Assembly (NCBI GenBank): GCA_932521035.1
Contig: CAKOAU010000002.1
Coordinates: 1-64,000 of the forward strand
DNA length: 64,000 nt
From: Oscheius dolichura
Taxonomy: Eukaryota > Nematoda > Chromadorea > Rhabditida > Rhabditidae
Direction: 5' to 3'
Below are positions 51,201 through 63,134 of this stretch, piece after piece. The translations under genes were made by a program, and so were the position numbers. The notes under the pieces were generated by a model. That model was not told the origin of the DNA, ran no database searches, and saw nothing but the letters and a program-made list of their open reading frames with translations. The first letter of the stretch is position 1. Each line of letters starts with the position of its first letter.

Positions 51201-53175
51201 CAAAACTCTTGGGCAATTTGAACAGGCCAGTACGGAATAAAAGCCTAATCATTGGAGAACGTTCGACCACTCTTCTTGTAGAGCTCGACGAGTAGAGTAC
51301 GAATAATCCAAGATCGAATAAGGTTCGCTGACCGAATAGCGTTTTAAAGCCCAAAAACTATTATAGTCCAAAAATAGGGGGTAAGCCAATACAAATCTCT
51401 TGGGCAATTTGAACAGGCCAGTACGGAATAAAAGCCTAATGATTGGAGAACGTTCGACCACTCCTCTTGTAGAGCTCGACGAGTAGAGTACGAATAATCC
51501 AAGATCGAATAGGGTTCGCTGACCGAATAGCGTTTTATAGCCCAAAAACTATTATAGTCCAAAAATAGGGGGTAAGCCAATACAAATCTCTTGGGAAATT
51601 TGAACAGGCCAGTACGGAATAAAAGCCTAATCATTGGAGAACGTTCGACCACTCTTCTTGTAGAGCTCGACGAGTAGAGTACGAATACCCACAGAGCTAA
51701 TAGGGTTGTCTGACCGAATAGCGTTTTATAGCCCAAAAACTATTATAATCCAGAAAAAGGTACAGTAATACGGGGCAGTTTTTGGAAAAGAGGGTAGGAG
51801 GTCCGAATTTGTGCTCATTCGAACCGCCTCATCGAGCTGAGTCTAAAAAACCAGCTCCCGTCACAGGAGGACGCGTTTGAGCCACGTTATGGCACCTAGA
51901 TCATAAACCAAGAGTTAAGCCAATACAAAACTCTTGGGCAATTTGAACAGGCCAGTACGGAATAAAAGCCTAATGATTGGAGAACGTTCGACCACTCTTC
52001 TTGTAGAGCTCGACGAGTAGAGTACGAATAATCCAAGATCGAATAAGGTTCGCTGACCGAATAGCGTTTTAAAGCCCAAAAACTATTATAGTCCAAAAAT
52101 AGGGGGTAAGCCAATACAAATCTCTTGGGCAATTTGAACAGGCCAGTACGGAATAAAAGCCTAATGATTGGAGAACGTTCGACCACTCCTCTTGTAGAGC
52201 TCGACGAGTAGAGTACGAATAATCCAGGATCGAATAGGGTTTGCTGACCGAATAGCGTTTTATAGCCCAAAAAACTATTATAGTCCAAAAATAGGGGGTA
52301 AGCCAATACAAATCTCTTGGGCAATTTGAACAGGCCAGTACGGAATAAAAGCCTAATCATTGGAGAACGTTCGACCACTCTTCTTGTAGAGCTCGACGAG
52401 TAGAGTACGAATACCCACAGAGCTAATAGGGTTGTCTGACCGAATAGCGTTTTATAGCCCAAAAACTATTATAATCCAGAAAAAGGTACAGTAATACGGG
52501 GCAGTTTTTGGAAAAGAGGGTAGGAGGTCCGAATTTGTGCTCATTCGAACCGCCTCATCGAGCTGAGTCTAAAAAACCAGCTCCCGTCACAGGAGGACGC
52601 GTTTGAGCCACGTTATGGCACCTAGATCATAAACCAAGAGTTAAGCCAATACAAAACTCTTGGGCAATTTGAACAGGCCAGTACGGAATAAAAGCCTAAT
52701 GATTGGAGAACGTTCGACCACTCTTCTTGTAGAGCTCGACGAGTAGAGTACGAATAATCCAAGATCGAATAGGGTTCGCTGACCGAATAGCGTTTTATAG
52801 CCCAAAAACTATTATAGTCCAAAAATAGGGGGTAAGCCAATACAAATCTCTTGGGAAATTTGAACAGGCCAGTACGGAATAAAAGCCTAATCATTGGAGA
52901 ACGTTCGACCACTCTTCTTGTAGAGCTCGACGAGTAGAGTACGAATACCCACAGAGCTAATAGGGTTGTCTGACCGAATAGCGTTTTATAGCCCAAAAAC
53001 TATTATAATCCAGAAAAAGGTACAGTAATACGGGGCAGTTTTTGGAAAAGAGGGTAGGAGGTCCGAATTTGTGCTCATTCGAACCGCCTCATCGAGCTGA
53101 GTCTAAAAAACCAGCTCCCGTCACAGGAGGACGCGTTTGAGCCACGTTATGGCACCTAGATCATAAACCAAGAGT
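48252..53175 (+). repeat. Super-repeat copy A (Z, fused 1489, X, V, Y*, X)
   Basis: Units start at 48252 (Z), 49168 (1489 bp, Q-R-P-Q-R-R-S), 50657 (X), 51191 (V, 725 bp, Q*-[R head/P tail]-S), 51916 (Y* with GATT, 726 bp because of an extra A near 52267) and 52642 (X). In the 1489-bp unit a P with short tail at 49550 is followed directly by a unit-opening Q at 49741, as if one S had been removed. Private changes lie at 49658 (A to G) and 50061 (A to C). Confidence 0.91.
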
Positions 53176-56100
53176 TAAGCCAATACAAAACTCTTGGGCA
53201 ATTTGAACAGGCCAGTACGGAATAAAAGCCTAATCATTGGAGAACGTTCGACCACTCTTCTTGTAGAGCTCGACGAGTAGAGTACGAATAATCCAAGATC
53301 GAATAAGGTTCGCTGACCGAATAGCGTTTTATAGCCCAAAAACTATTATAGTCCAAAAATAGGGGGTAAGCCAATACAAATCTCTTGGGCAATTTGAACA
53401 GGCCAGTACGGAATAAAAGCCTAATGATTGGAGAACGTTCGACCACTCCTCTTGTAGAGCTCGACGAGTAGAGTACGAATAATCCAGGATCGAATAGGGT
53501 TTGCTGACCGAATAGCGTTTTATAGCCCAAAAACTATTATAGTCCAAAAATAGGGGGTAAGCCAATACAAATCTCTTGGGCAATTTGAACAGGCCAGTAC
53601 GGAATAAAAGCCTAATCATTGGAGAACGTTCGACCACTCTTCTTGTAGAGCTCGACGAGTAGAGTACGAATAATCCAAGATCGAATAGGGTTCGCTGACC
53701 GAATAGCGTTTTATAGCCCAAAAACTATTATAGTCCAAAAATAGGGGGTAAGCCAATACAAATCTCTTGGGCAATTTGAACAGGCCAGTACGGAATAAAA
53801 GCCTAATCATTGGAGAACGTTCGACCACTCTTCTTGTAGAGCTCGACGAGTAGAGTACGAATACCCACAGAGCTAATAGGGTTGTCTGACCGAATAGCGT
53901 TTTATAGCCCAAAAACTATTATAATCCAGAAAAAGGTACAGTAATACGGGGCAGTTTTTGGAAAAGAGGGTAGGAGGTCCGAATTTGTGCTCATTCGAAC
54001 CGCCTCATCGAGCTGAGTCTAAAAAACCAGCTCCCGTCACAGGAGGACGCGTTTGAGCCACGTTATGGCACCTAGATCATAAACCAAGAGTTAAGCCAAT
54101 ACAAAACTCTTGGGCAATTTGAACAGGCCAGTACGGAATAAAAGCCTAATCATTGGAGAACGTTCGACCACTCTTCTTGTAGAGCTCGACGAGTAGAGTA
54201 CGAATAATCCAAGATCGAATAAGGTTCGCTGACCGAATAGCGTTTTATAGCCCAAAAACTATTATAGTCCAAAAATAGGGGGTAAGCCAATACAAATCTC
54301 TTGGGCAATTTGAACAGGCCAGTACGGAATAAAAGCCTAATGATTGGAGAACGTTCGACCACTCCTCTTGTAGAGCTCGACGAGTAGAGTACGAATAATC
54401 CAGGATCGAATAGGGTTTGCTGACCGAATAGCGTTTTATAGCCCAAAAACTATTATAGTCCAAAAATAGGGGGTAAGCCAATACAAATCTCTTGGGCAAT
54501 TTGAACAGGCCAGTACGGAATAAAAGCCTAATCATTGGAGAACGTTCGACCACTCTTCTTGTAGAGCTCGACGAGTAGAGTACGAATAATCCAAGATCGA
54601 ATAGGGTTCGCTGACCGAATAGCGTTTTATAGCCCAAAAACTATTATAGTCCAAAAATAGGGGGTAAGCCAATACAAATCTCTTGGGCAATTTGAACAGG
54701 CCAGTACGGAATAAAAGCCTAATCATTGGAGAACGTTCGACCACTCTTCTTGTAGAGCTCGACGAGTAGAGTACGAATACCCACAGAGCTAATAGGGTTG
54801 TCTGACCGAATAGCGTTTTATAGCCCAAAAACTATTATAATCCAGAAAAAGGTACAGTAATACGGGGCAGTTTTTGGAAAAGAGGGTAGGAGGTCCGAAT
54901 TTGTGCTCATTCGAACCGCCTCATCGAGCTGAGTCTAAAAAACCAGCTCCCGTCACAGGAGGACGCGTTTGAGCCACGTTATGGCACCTAGATCATAAAC
55001 CAAGAGTTAAGCCAATACAAAACTCTTGGGCAATTTGAACAGGCCAGTACGGAATAAAAGCCTAATCATTGGAGAACGTTCGACCACTCTTCTTGTAGAG
55101 CTCGACGAGTAGAGTACGAATAATCCAAGATCGAATAAGGTTCGCTGACCGAATAGCGTTTTATAGCCCAAAAACTATTATAGTCCAAAAATAGGGGGTA
55201 AGCCAATACAAATCTCTTGGGCAATTTGAACAGGCCAGTACGGAATAAAAGCCTAATGATTGGAGAACGTTCGACCACTCCTCTTGTAGAGCTCGACGAG
55301 TAGAGTACGAATAATCCAGGATCGAATAGGGTTTGCTGACCGAATAGCGTTTTATAGCCCAAAAACTATTATAGTCCAAAAATAGGGGGTAAGCCAATAC
55401 AAATCTCTTGGGCAATTTGAACAGGCCAGTACGGAATAAAAGCCTAATCATTGGAGAACGTTCGACCACTCTTCTTGTAGAGCTCGACGAGTAGAGTACG
55501 AATAATCCAGGATCGAATAGGGTTTGCTGACCGAATAGCGTTTTATAGCCCAAAAACTATTATAGTCCAAAAATAGGGGGTAAGCCAATACAAATCTCTT
55601 GGGCAATTTGAACAGGCCAGTACGGAATAAAAGCCTAATCATTGGAGAACGTTCGACCACTCTTCTTGTAGAGCTCGACGAGTAGAGTACGAATACCCAC
55701 AGAGCTAATAGGGTTGTCTGACCGAATAGCGTTTTATAGCCCAAAAACTATTATAATCCAGAAAAAGGTACAGTAATACGGGGCAGTTTTTGGAAAAGAG
55801 GGTAGGAGGTCCGAATTTGTGCTCATTCGAACCGCCTCATCGAGCTGAGTCTAAAAAACCAGCTCCCGTCACAGGAGGACGCGTTTGAGCCACGTTATGG
55901 CACCTAGATCATAAACCAAGAGTTAAGCCAATACAAAACTCTTGGGCAATTTGAACAGGCCAGTACGGAATAAAAGCCTAATGATTGGAGAACGTTCGAC
56001 CACTTTTCTTGTAGAGCTCGACGAGTAGAGTACGAATAATCCAAGATCGAATAGGGTTCGCTGACCGAATAGCGTTTTATAGCCCAAAAACTATTATAGT

Positions 56101-58441
56101 CCAAAAATAGGGGGTAAGCCAATACAAATCTCTTGGGAAATTTGAACAGGCCAGTACGGAATAAAAGCCTAATCATTGGAGAACGTTCGACCACTCTTCT
56201 TGTAGAGCTCGACGAGTAGAGTACGAATACCCACAGAGCTAATAGGGTTGTCTGACCGAATAGCGTTTTATAGCCCAAAAACTATTATAATCCAGAAAAA
56301 GGTACAGTAATACGGGGCAGTTTTTGGAAAAGAGGGTAGGAGGTCCGAATTTGTGCTCATTCGAACCGCCTCATCGAGCTGAGTCTAAAAAACCAGCTCC
56401 CGTCACAGGAGGACGCGTTTGAGCCACGTTATGGCACCTAGATCATAAACCAAGAGTTAAGCCAATACAAAACTCTTGGGCAATTTGAACAGGCCAGTAC
56501 GGAATAAAAGCCTAATCATTGGAGAACGTTCGACCACTCTTCTTGTAGAGCTCGACGAGTAGAGTACGAATAATCCAAGATCGAATAAGGTTCGCTGACC
56601 GAATAGCGTTTTAAAGCCCAAAAACTATTATAGTCCAAAAATAGGGGGTAAGCCAATACAAATCTCTTGGGCAATTTGAACAGGCCAGTACGGAATAAAA
56701 GCCTAATGATTGGAGAACGTTCGACCACTCCTCTTGTAGAGCTCGACGAGTAGAGTACGAATAATCCAAGATCGAATAGGGTTCGCTGACCGAATAGCGT
56801 TTTATAGCCCAAAAACTATTATAGTCCAAAAATAGGGGGTAAGCCAATACAAATCTCTTGGGAAATTTGAACAGGCCAGTACGGAATAAAAGCCTAATCA
56901 TTGGAGAACGTTCGACCACTCTTCTTGTAGAGCTCGACGAGTAGAGTACGAATACCCACAGAGCTAATAGGGTTGTCTGACCGAATAGCGTTTTATAGCC
57001 CAAAAACTATTATAATCCAGAAAAAGGTACAGTAATACGGGGCAGTTTTTGGAAAAGAGGGTAGGAGGTCCGAATTTGTGCTCATTCGAACCGCCTCATC
57101 GAGCTGAGTCTAAAAAACCAGCTCCCGTCACAGGAGGACGCGTTTGAGCCACGTTATGGCACCTAGATCATAAACCAAGAGTTAAGCCAATACAAAACTC
57201 TTGGGCAATTTGAACAGGCCAGTACGGAATAAAAGCCTAATCATTGGAGAACGTTCGACCACTCTTCTTGTAGAGCTCGACGAGTAGAGTACGAATAATC
57301 CAAGATCGAATAAGGTTCGCTGACCGAATAGCGTTTTAAAGCCCAAAAACTATTATAGTCCAAAAATAGGGGGTAAGCCAATACAAATCTCTTGGGCAAT
57401 TTGAACAGGCCAGTACGGAATAAAAGCCTAATGATTGGAGAACGTTCGACCACTCCTCTTGTAGAGCTCGACGAGTAGAGTACGAATAATCCAGGATCGA
57501 ATAGGGTTTGCTGACCGAATAGCGTTTTATAGCCCAAAAACTATTATAGTCCAAAAATAGGGGGTAAGCCAATACAAATCTCTTGGGCAATTTGAACAGG
57601 CCAGTACGGAATAAAAGCCTAATCATTGGAGAACGTTCGACCACTCTTCTTGTAGAGCTCGACGAGTAGAGTACGAATACCCACAGAGCTAATAGGGTTG
57701 TCTGACCGAATAGCGTTTTATAGCCCAAAAACTATTATAATCCAGAAAAAGGTACAGTAATACGGGGCAGTTTTTGGAAAAGAGGGTAGGAGGTCCGAAT
57801 TTGTGCTCATTCGAACCGCCTCATCGAGCTGAGTCTAAAAAACCAGCTCCCGTCACAGGAGGACGCGTTTGAGCCACGTTATGGCACCTAGATCATAAAC
57901 CAAGAGTTAAGCCAATACAAAACTCTTGGGCAATTTGAACAGGCCAGTACGGAATAAAAGCCTAATGATTGGAGAACGTTCGACCACTCTTCTTGTAGAG
58001 CTCGACGAGTAGAGTACGAATAATCCAAGATCGAATAGGGTTCGCTGACCGAATAGCGTTTTATAGCCCAAAAACTATTATAGTCCAAAAATAGGGGGTA
58101 AGCCAATACAAATCTCTTGGGAAATTTGAACAGGCCAGTACGGAATAAAAGCCTAATCATTGGAGAACGTTCGACCACTCTTCTTGTAGAGCTCGACGAG
58201 TAGAGTACGAATACCCACAGAGCTAATAGGGTTGTCTGACCGAATAGCGTTTTATAGCCCAAAAACTATTATAATCCAGAAAAAGGTACAGTAATACGGG
58301 GCAGTTTTTGGAAAAGAGGGTAGGAGGTCCGAATTTGTGCTCATTCGAACCGCCTCATCGAGCTGAGTCTAAAAAACCAGCTCCCGTCACAGGAGGACGC
58401 GTTTGAGCCACGTTATGGCACCTAGATCATAAACCAAGAGT
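53176..58441 (+). repeat. Super-repeat copy B (Z, Z, Q-R-R-S, X, V, Y*, X)
   Basis: Units start at 53176 (Z), 54092 (Z), 55008 (Q-R-R-S, 916 bp), 55924 (X), 56458 (V, 725 bp), 57183 (Y*) and 57908 (X). From 55008 onward the order matches copy A from 49741, at an offset of 5267 bp (5266 after the one-base difference near 52267). The rare V and Q-R-R-S forms occur only in these two copies. Unlike copy A, the Y* here has CATT. A private C to T lies at 56005. Confidence 0.91.
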
Positions 58442-61400
58442 TAAGCCAATACAAAACTCTTGGGCAATTTGAACAGGCCAGTACGGAATAAAAGCCTAAT
58501 CATTGGAGAACGTTCGACCACTCTTCTTGTAGAGCTCGACGAGTAGAGTACGAATAATCCAAGATCGAATAAGGTTCGCTGACCGAATAGCGTTTTATAG
58601 CCCAAAAACTATTATAGTCCAAAAATAGGGGGTAAGCCAATACAAATCTCTTGGGCAATTTGAACAGGCCAGTACGGAATAAAAGCCTAATGATTGGAGA
58701 ACGTTCGACCACTCCTCTTGTAGAGCTCGACGAGTAGAGTACGAATAATCCAGGATCGAATAGGGTTTGCTGACCGAATAGCGTTTTATAGCCCAAAAAC
58801 TATTATAGTCCAAAAATAGGGGGTAAGCCAATACAAAACTCTTGGGCAATTTGAACAGGCCAGTACGGAATAAAAGCCTAATCATTGGAGAACGTTCGAC
58901 CACTCTTCTTGTAGAGCTCGACGAGTAGAGTACGAATAATCCAAGATCGAATAGGGTTCGCTGACCGAATAGCGTTTTATAGCCCAAAAACTATTATAGT
59001 CCAAAAATAGGGGGTAAGCCAATACAAATCTCTTGGGCAATTTGAACAGGCCAGTACGGAATAAAAGCCTAATCATTGGAGAACGTTCGACCACTCTTCT
59101 TGTAGAGCTCGACGAGTAGAGTACGAATACCCACAGAGCTAATAGGGTTGTCTGACCGAATAGCGTTTTATAGCCCAAAAACTATTATAATCCAGAAAAA
59201 GGTACAGTAATACGGGGCAGTTTTTGGAAAAGAGGGTAGGAGGTCCGAATTTGTGCTCATTCGAACCGCCTCATCGAGCTGAGTCTAAAAAACCAGCTCC
59301 CGTCACAGGAGGACGCGTTTGAGCCACGTTATGGCACCTAGATCATAAACCAAGAGTTAAGCCAATACAAAACTCTTGGGCAATTTGAACAGGCCAGTAC
59401 GGAATAAAAGCCTAATCATTGGAGAACGTTCGACCACTCTTCTTGTAGAGCTCGACGAGTAGAGTACGAATAATCCAGGATCGAATAGGGTTTGCTGACC
59501 GAATAGCGTTTTATAGCCCAAAAACTATTATAGTCCAAAAATAGGGGGTAAGCCAATACAAATCTCTTGGGCAATTTGAACAGGCCAGTACGGAATAAAA
59601 GCCTAATCATTGGAGAACGTTCGACCACTCTTCTTGTAGAGCTCGACGAGTAGAGTACGAATACCCACAGAGCTAATAGGGTTGTCTGACCGAATAGCGT
59701 TTTATAGCCCAAAAACTATTATAATCCAGAAAAAGGTACAGTAATACGGGGCAGTTTTTGGAAAAGAGGGTAGGAGGTCCGAATTTGTGCTCATTCGAAC
59801 CGCCTCATCGAGCTGAGTCTAAAAAACCAGCTCCCGTCACAGGAGGACGCGTTTGAGCCACGTTATGGCACCTAGATCATAAACCAAGAGTTAAGCCAAT
59901 ACAAAACTCTTGGGCAATTTGAACAGGCCAGTACGGAATAAAAGCCTAATGATTGGAGAACGTTCGACCACTCTTCTTGTAGAGCTCGACGAGTAGAGTA
60001 CGAATAATCCAAGATCGAATAGGGTTCGCTGACCGAATAGCGTTTTATAGCCCAAAAACTATTATAGTCCAAAAATAGGGGGTAAGCCAATACAAATCTC
60101 TTGGGAAATTTGAACAGGCCAGTACGGAATAAAAGCCTAATCATTGGAGAACGTTCGACCACTCTTCTTGTAGAGCTCGACGAGTAGAGTACGAATACCC
60201 ACAGAGCTAATAGGGTTGTCTGACCGAATAGCGTTTTATAGCCCAAAAACTATTATAATCCAGAAAAAGGTACAGTAATACGGGGCAGTTTTTGGAAAAG
60301 AGGGTAGGAGGTCCGAATTTGTGCTCATTCGAACCGCCTCATCGAGCTGAGTCTAAAAAACCAGCTCCCGTCACAGGAGGACGCGTTTGAGCCACGTTAT
60401 GGCACCTAGATCATAAACCAAGAGTTAAGCCAATACAAAACTCTTGGGCAATTTGAACAGGCCAGTACGGAATAAAAGCCTAATCATTGGAGAACGTTCG
60501 ACCACTCTTCTTGTAGAGCTCGACGAGTAGAGTACGAATAATCCAAGATCGAATAAGGTTCGCTGACCGAATAGCGTTTTATAGCCCAAAAACTATTATA
60601 GTCCAAAAATAGGGGGTAAGCCAATACAAATCTCTTGGGCAATTTGAACAGGCCAGTACGGAATAAAAGCCTAATGATTGGAGAACGTTCGACCACTCCT
60701 CTTGTAGAGCTCGACGAGTAGAGTACGAATAATCCAGGATCGAATAGGGTTTGCTGACCGAATAGCGTTTTATAGCCCAAAAACTATTATAGTCCAAAAA
60801 TAGGGGGTAAGCCAATACAAATCTCTTGGGCAATTTGAACAGGCCAGTACGGAATAAAAGCCTAATCATTGGAGAACGTTCGACCACTCTTCTTGTAGAG
60901 CTCGACGAGTAGAGTACGAATAATCCAAGATCGAATAGGGTTCGCTGACCGAATAGCGTTTTATAGCCCAAAAACTATTATAGTCCAAAAATAGGGGGTA
61001 AGCCAATACAAATCTCTTGGGCAATTTGAACAGGCCAGTACGGAATAAAAGCCTAATCATTGGAGAACGTTCGACCACTCTTCTTGTAGAGCTCGACGAG
61101 TAGAGTACGAATACCCACAGAGCTAATAGGGTTGTCTGACCGAATAGCGTTTTATAGCCCAAAAACTATTATAATCCAGAAAAAGGTACAGTAATACGGG
61201 GCAGTTTTTGGAAAAGAGGGTAGGAGGTCCGAATTTGTGCTCATTCGAACCGCCTCATCGAGCTGAGTCTAAAAAACCAGCTCCCGTCACAGGAGGACGC
61301 GTTTGAGCCACGTTATGGCACCTAGATCATAAACCAAGAGTTAAGCCAATACAAAACTCTTGGGCAATTTGAACAGGCCAGTACGGAATAAAAGCCTAAT

Positions 61401-63134
61401 CATTGGAGAACGTTCGACCACTCTTCTTGTAGAGCTCGACGAGTAGAGTACGAATAATCCAAGATCGAATAGGGTTCGCTGACCGAATAGCGTTTTATAG
61501 CCCAAAAACTATTATAGTCCAAAAATAGGGGGTAAGCCAATACAAATCTCTTGGGCAATTTGAACAGGCCAGTACGGAATAAAAGCCTAATCATTGGAGA
61601 ACGTTCGACCACTCTTCTTGTAGAGCTCGACGAGTAGAGTACGAATACCCACAGAGCTAATAGGGTTGTCTGACCGAATAGCGTTTTATAGCCCAAAAAC
61701 TATTATAATCCAGAAAAAGGTACAGTAATACGGGGCAGTTTTTGGAAAAGAGGGTAGGAGGTCCGAATTTGTGCTCATTCGAACCGCCTCATCGAGCTGA
61801 GTCTAAAAAACCAGCTCCCGTCACAGGAGGACGCGTTTGAGCCACGTTATGGCACCTAGATCATAAACCAAGAGTTAAGCCAATACAAAACTCTTGGGCA
61901 ATTTGAACAGGCCAGTACGGAATAAAAGCCTAATCATTGGAGAACGTTCGACCACTCTTCTTGTAGAGCTCGACGAGTAGAGTACGAATAATCCAAGATC
62001 GAATAAGGTTCGCTGACCGAATAGCGTTTTAAAGCCCAAAAACTATTATAGTCCAAAAATAGGGGGTAAGCCAATACAAATCTCTTGGGCAATTTGAACA
62101 GGCCAGTACGGAATAAAAGCCTAATGATTGGAGAACGTTCGACCACTCCTCTTGTAGAGCTCGACGAGTAGAGTACGAATAATCCAGGATCGAATAGGGT
62201 TTGCTGACCGAATAGCGTTTTATAGCCCAAAAACTATTATAGTCCAAAAATAGGGGGTAAGCCAATACAAATCTCTTGGGCAATTTGAACAGGCCAGTAC
62301 GGAATAAAAGCCTAATCATTGGAGAACGTTCGACCACTCTTCTTGTAGAGCTCGACGAGTAGAGTACGAATACCCACAGAGCTAATAGGGTTGTCTGACC
62401 GAATAGCGTTTTATAGCCCAAAAACTATTATAATCCAGAAAAAGGTACAGTAATACGGGGCAGTTTTTGGAAAAGAGGGTAGGAGGTCCGAATTTGTGCT
62501 CATTCGAACCGCCTCATCGAGCTGAGTCTAAAAAACCAGCTCCCGTCACAGGAGGACGCGTTTGAGCCACGTTATGGCACCTAGATCATAAACCAAGAGT
62601 TAAGCCAATACAAAACTCTTGGGCAATTTGAACAGGCCAGTACGGAATAAAAGCCTAATGATTGGAGAACGTTCGACCACTCTTCTTGTAGAGCTCGACG
62701 AGTAGAGTACGAATAATCCAAGATCGAATAGGGTTCGCTGACCGAATAGCGTTTTATAGCCCAAAAACTATTATAGTCCAAAAATAGGGGGTAAGCCAAT
62801 ACAAATCTCTTGGGAAATTTGAACAGGCCAGTACGGAATAAAAGCCTAATCATTGGAGAACGTTCGACCACTCTTCTTGTAGAGCTCGACGAGTAGAGTA
62901 CGAATACCCACAGAGCTAATAGGGTTGTCTGACCGAATAGCGTTTTATAGCCCAAAAACTATTATAATCCAGAAAAAGGTACAGTAATACGGGGCAGTTT
63001 TTGGAAAAGAGGGTAGGAGGTCCGAATTTGTGCTCATTCGAACCGCCTCATCGAGCTGAGTCTAAAAAACCAGCTCCCGTCACAGGAGGACGCGTTTGAG
63101 CCACGTTATGGCACCTAGATCATAAACCAAGAGT
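58442..63134 (+). repeat. Mixed HOR block Z, R-S, X, Z, P-S, Y*, X
   Basis: Units start at 58442 (Z), 59358 (R-S, 534 bp; R has a CATT/CTTCTT head), 59892 (X), 60426 (Z), 61342 (P-S with CATT and S with GGGCAA), 61876 (Y*) and 62601 (X). In the first Z, the third monomer has A at offset 15 (ACAAAACTC) although it follows a short tail. The R-S and the P-S at 61342 could be shortened Q-R-R-S and Z units respectively. Confidence 0.91.
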
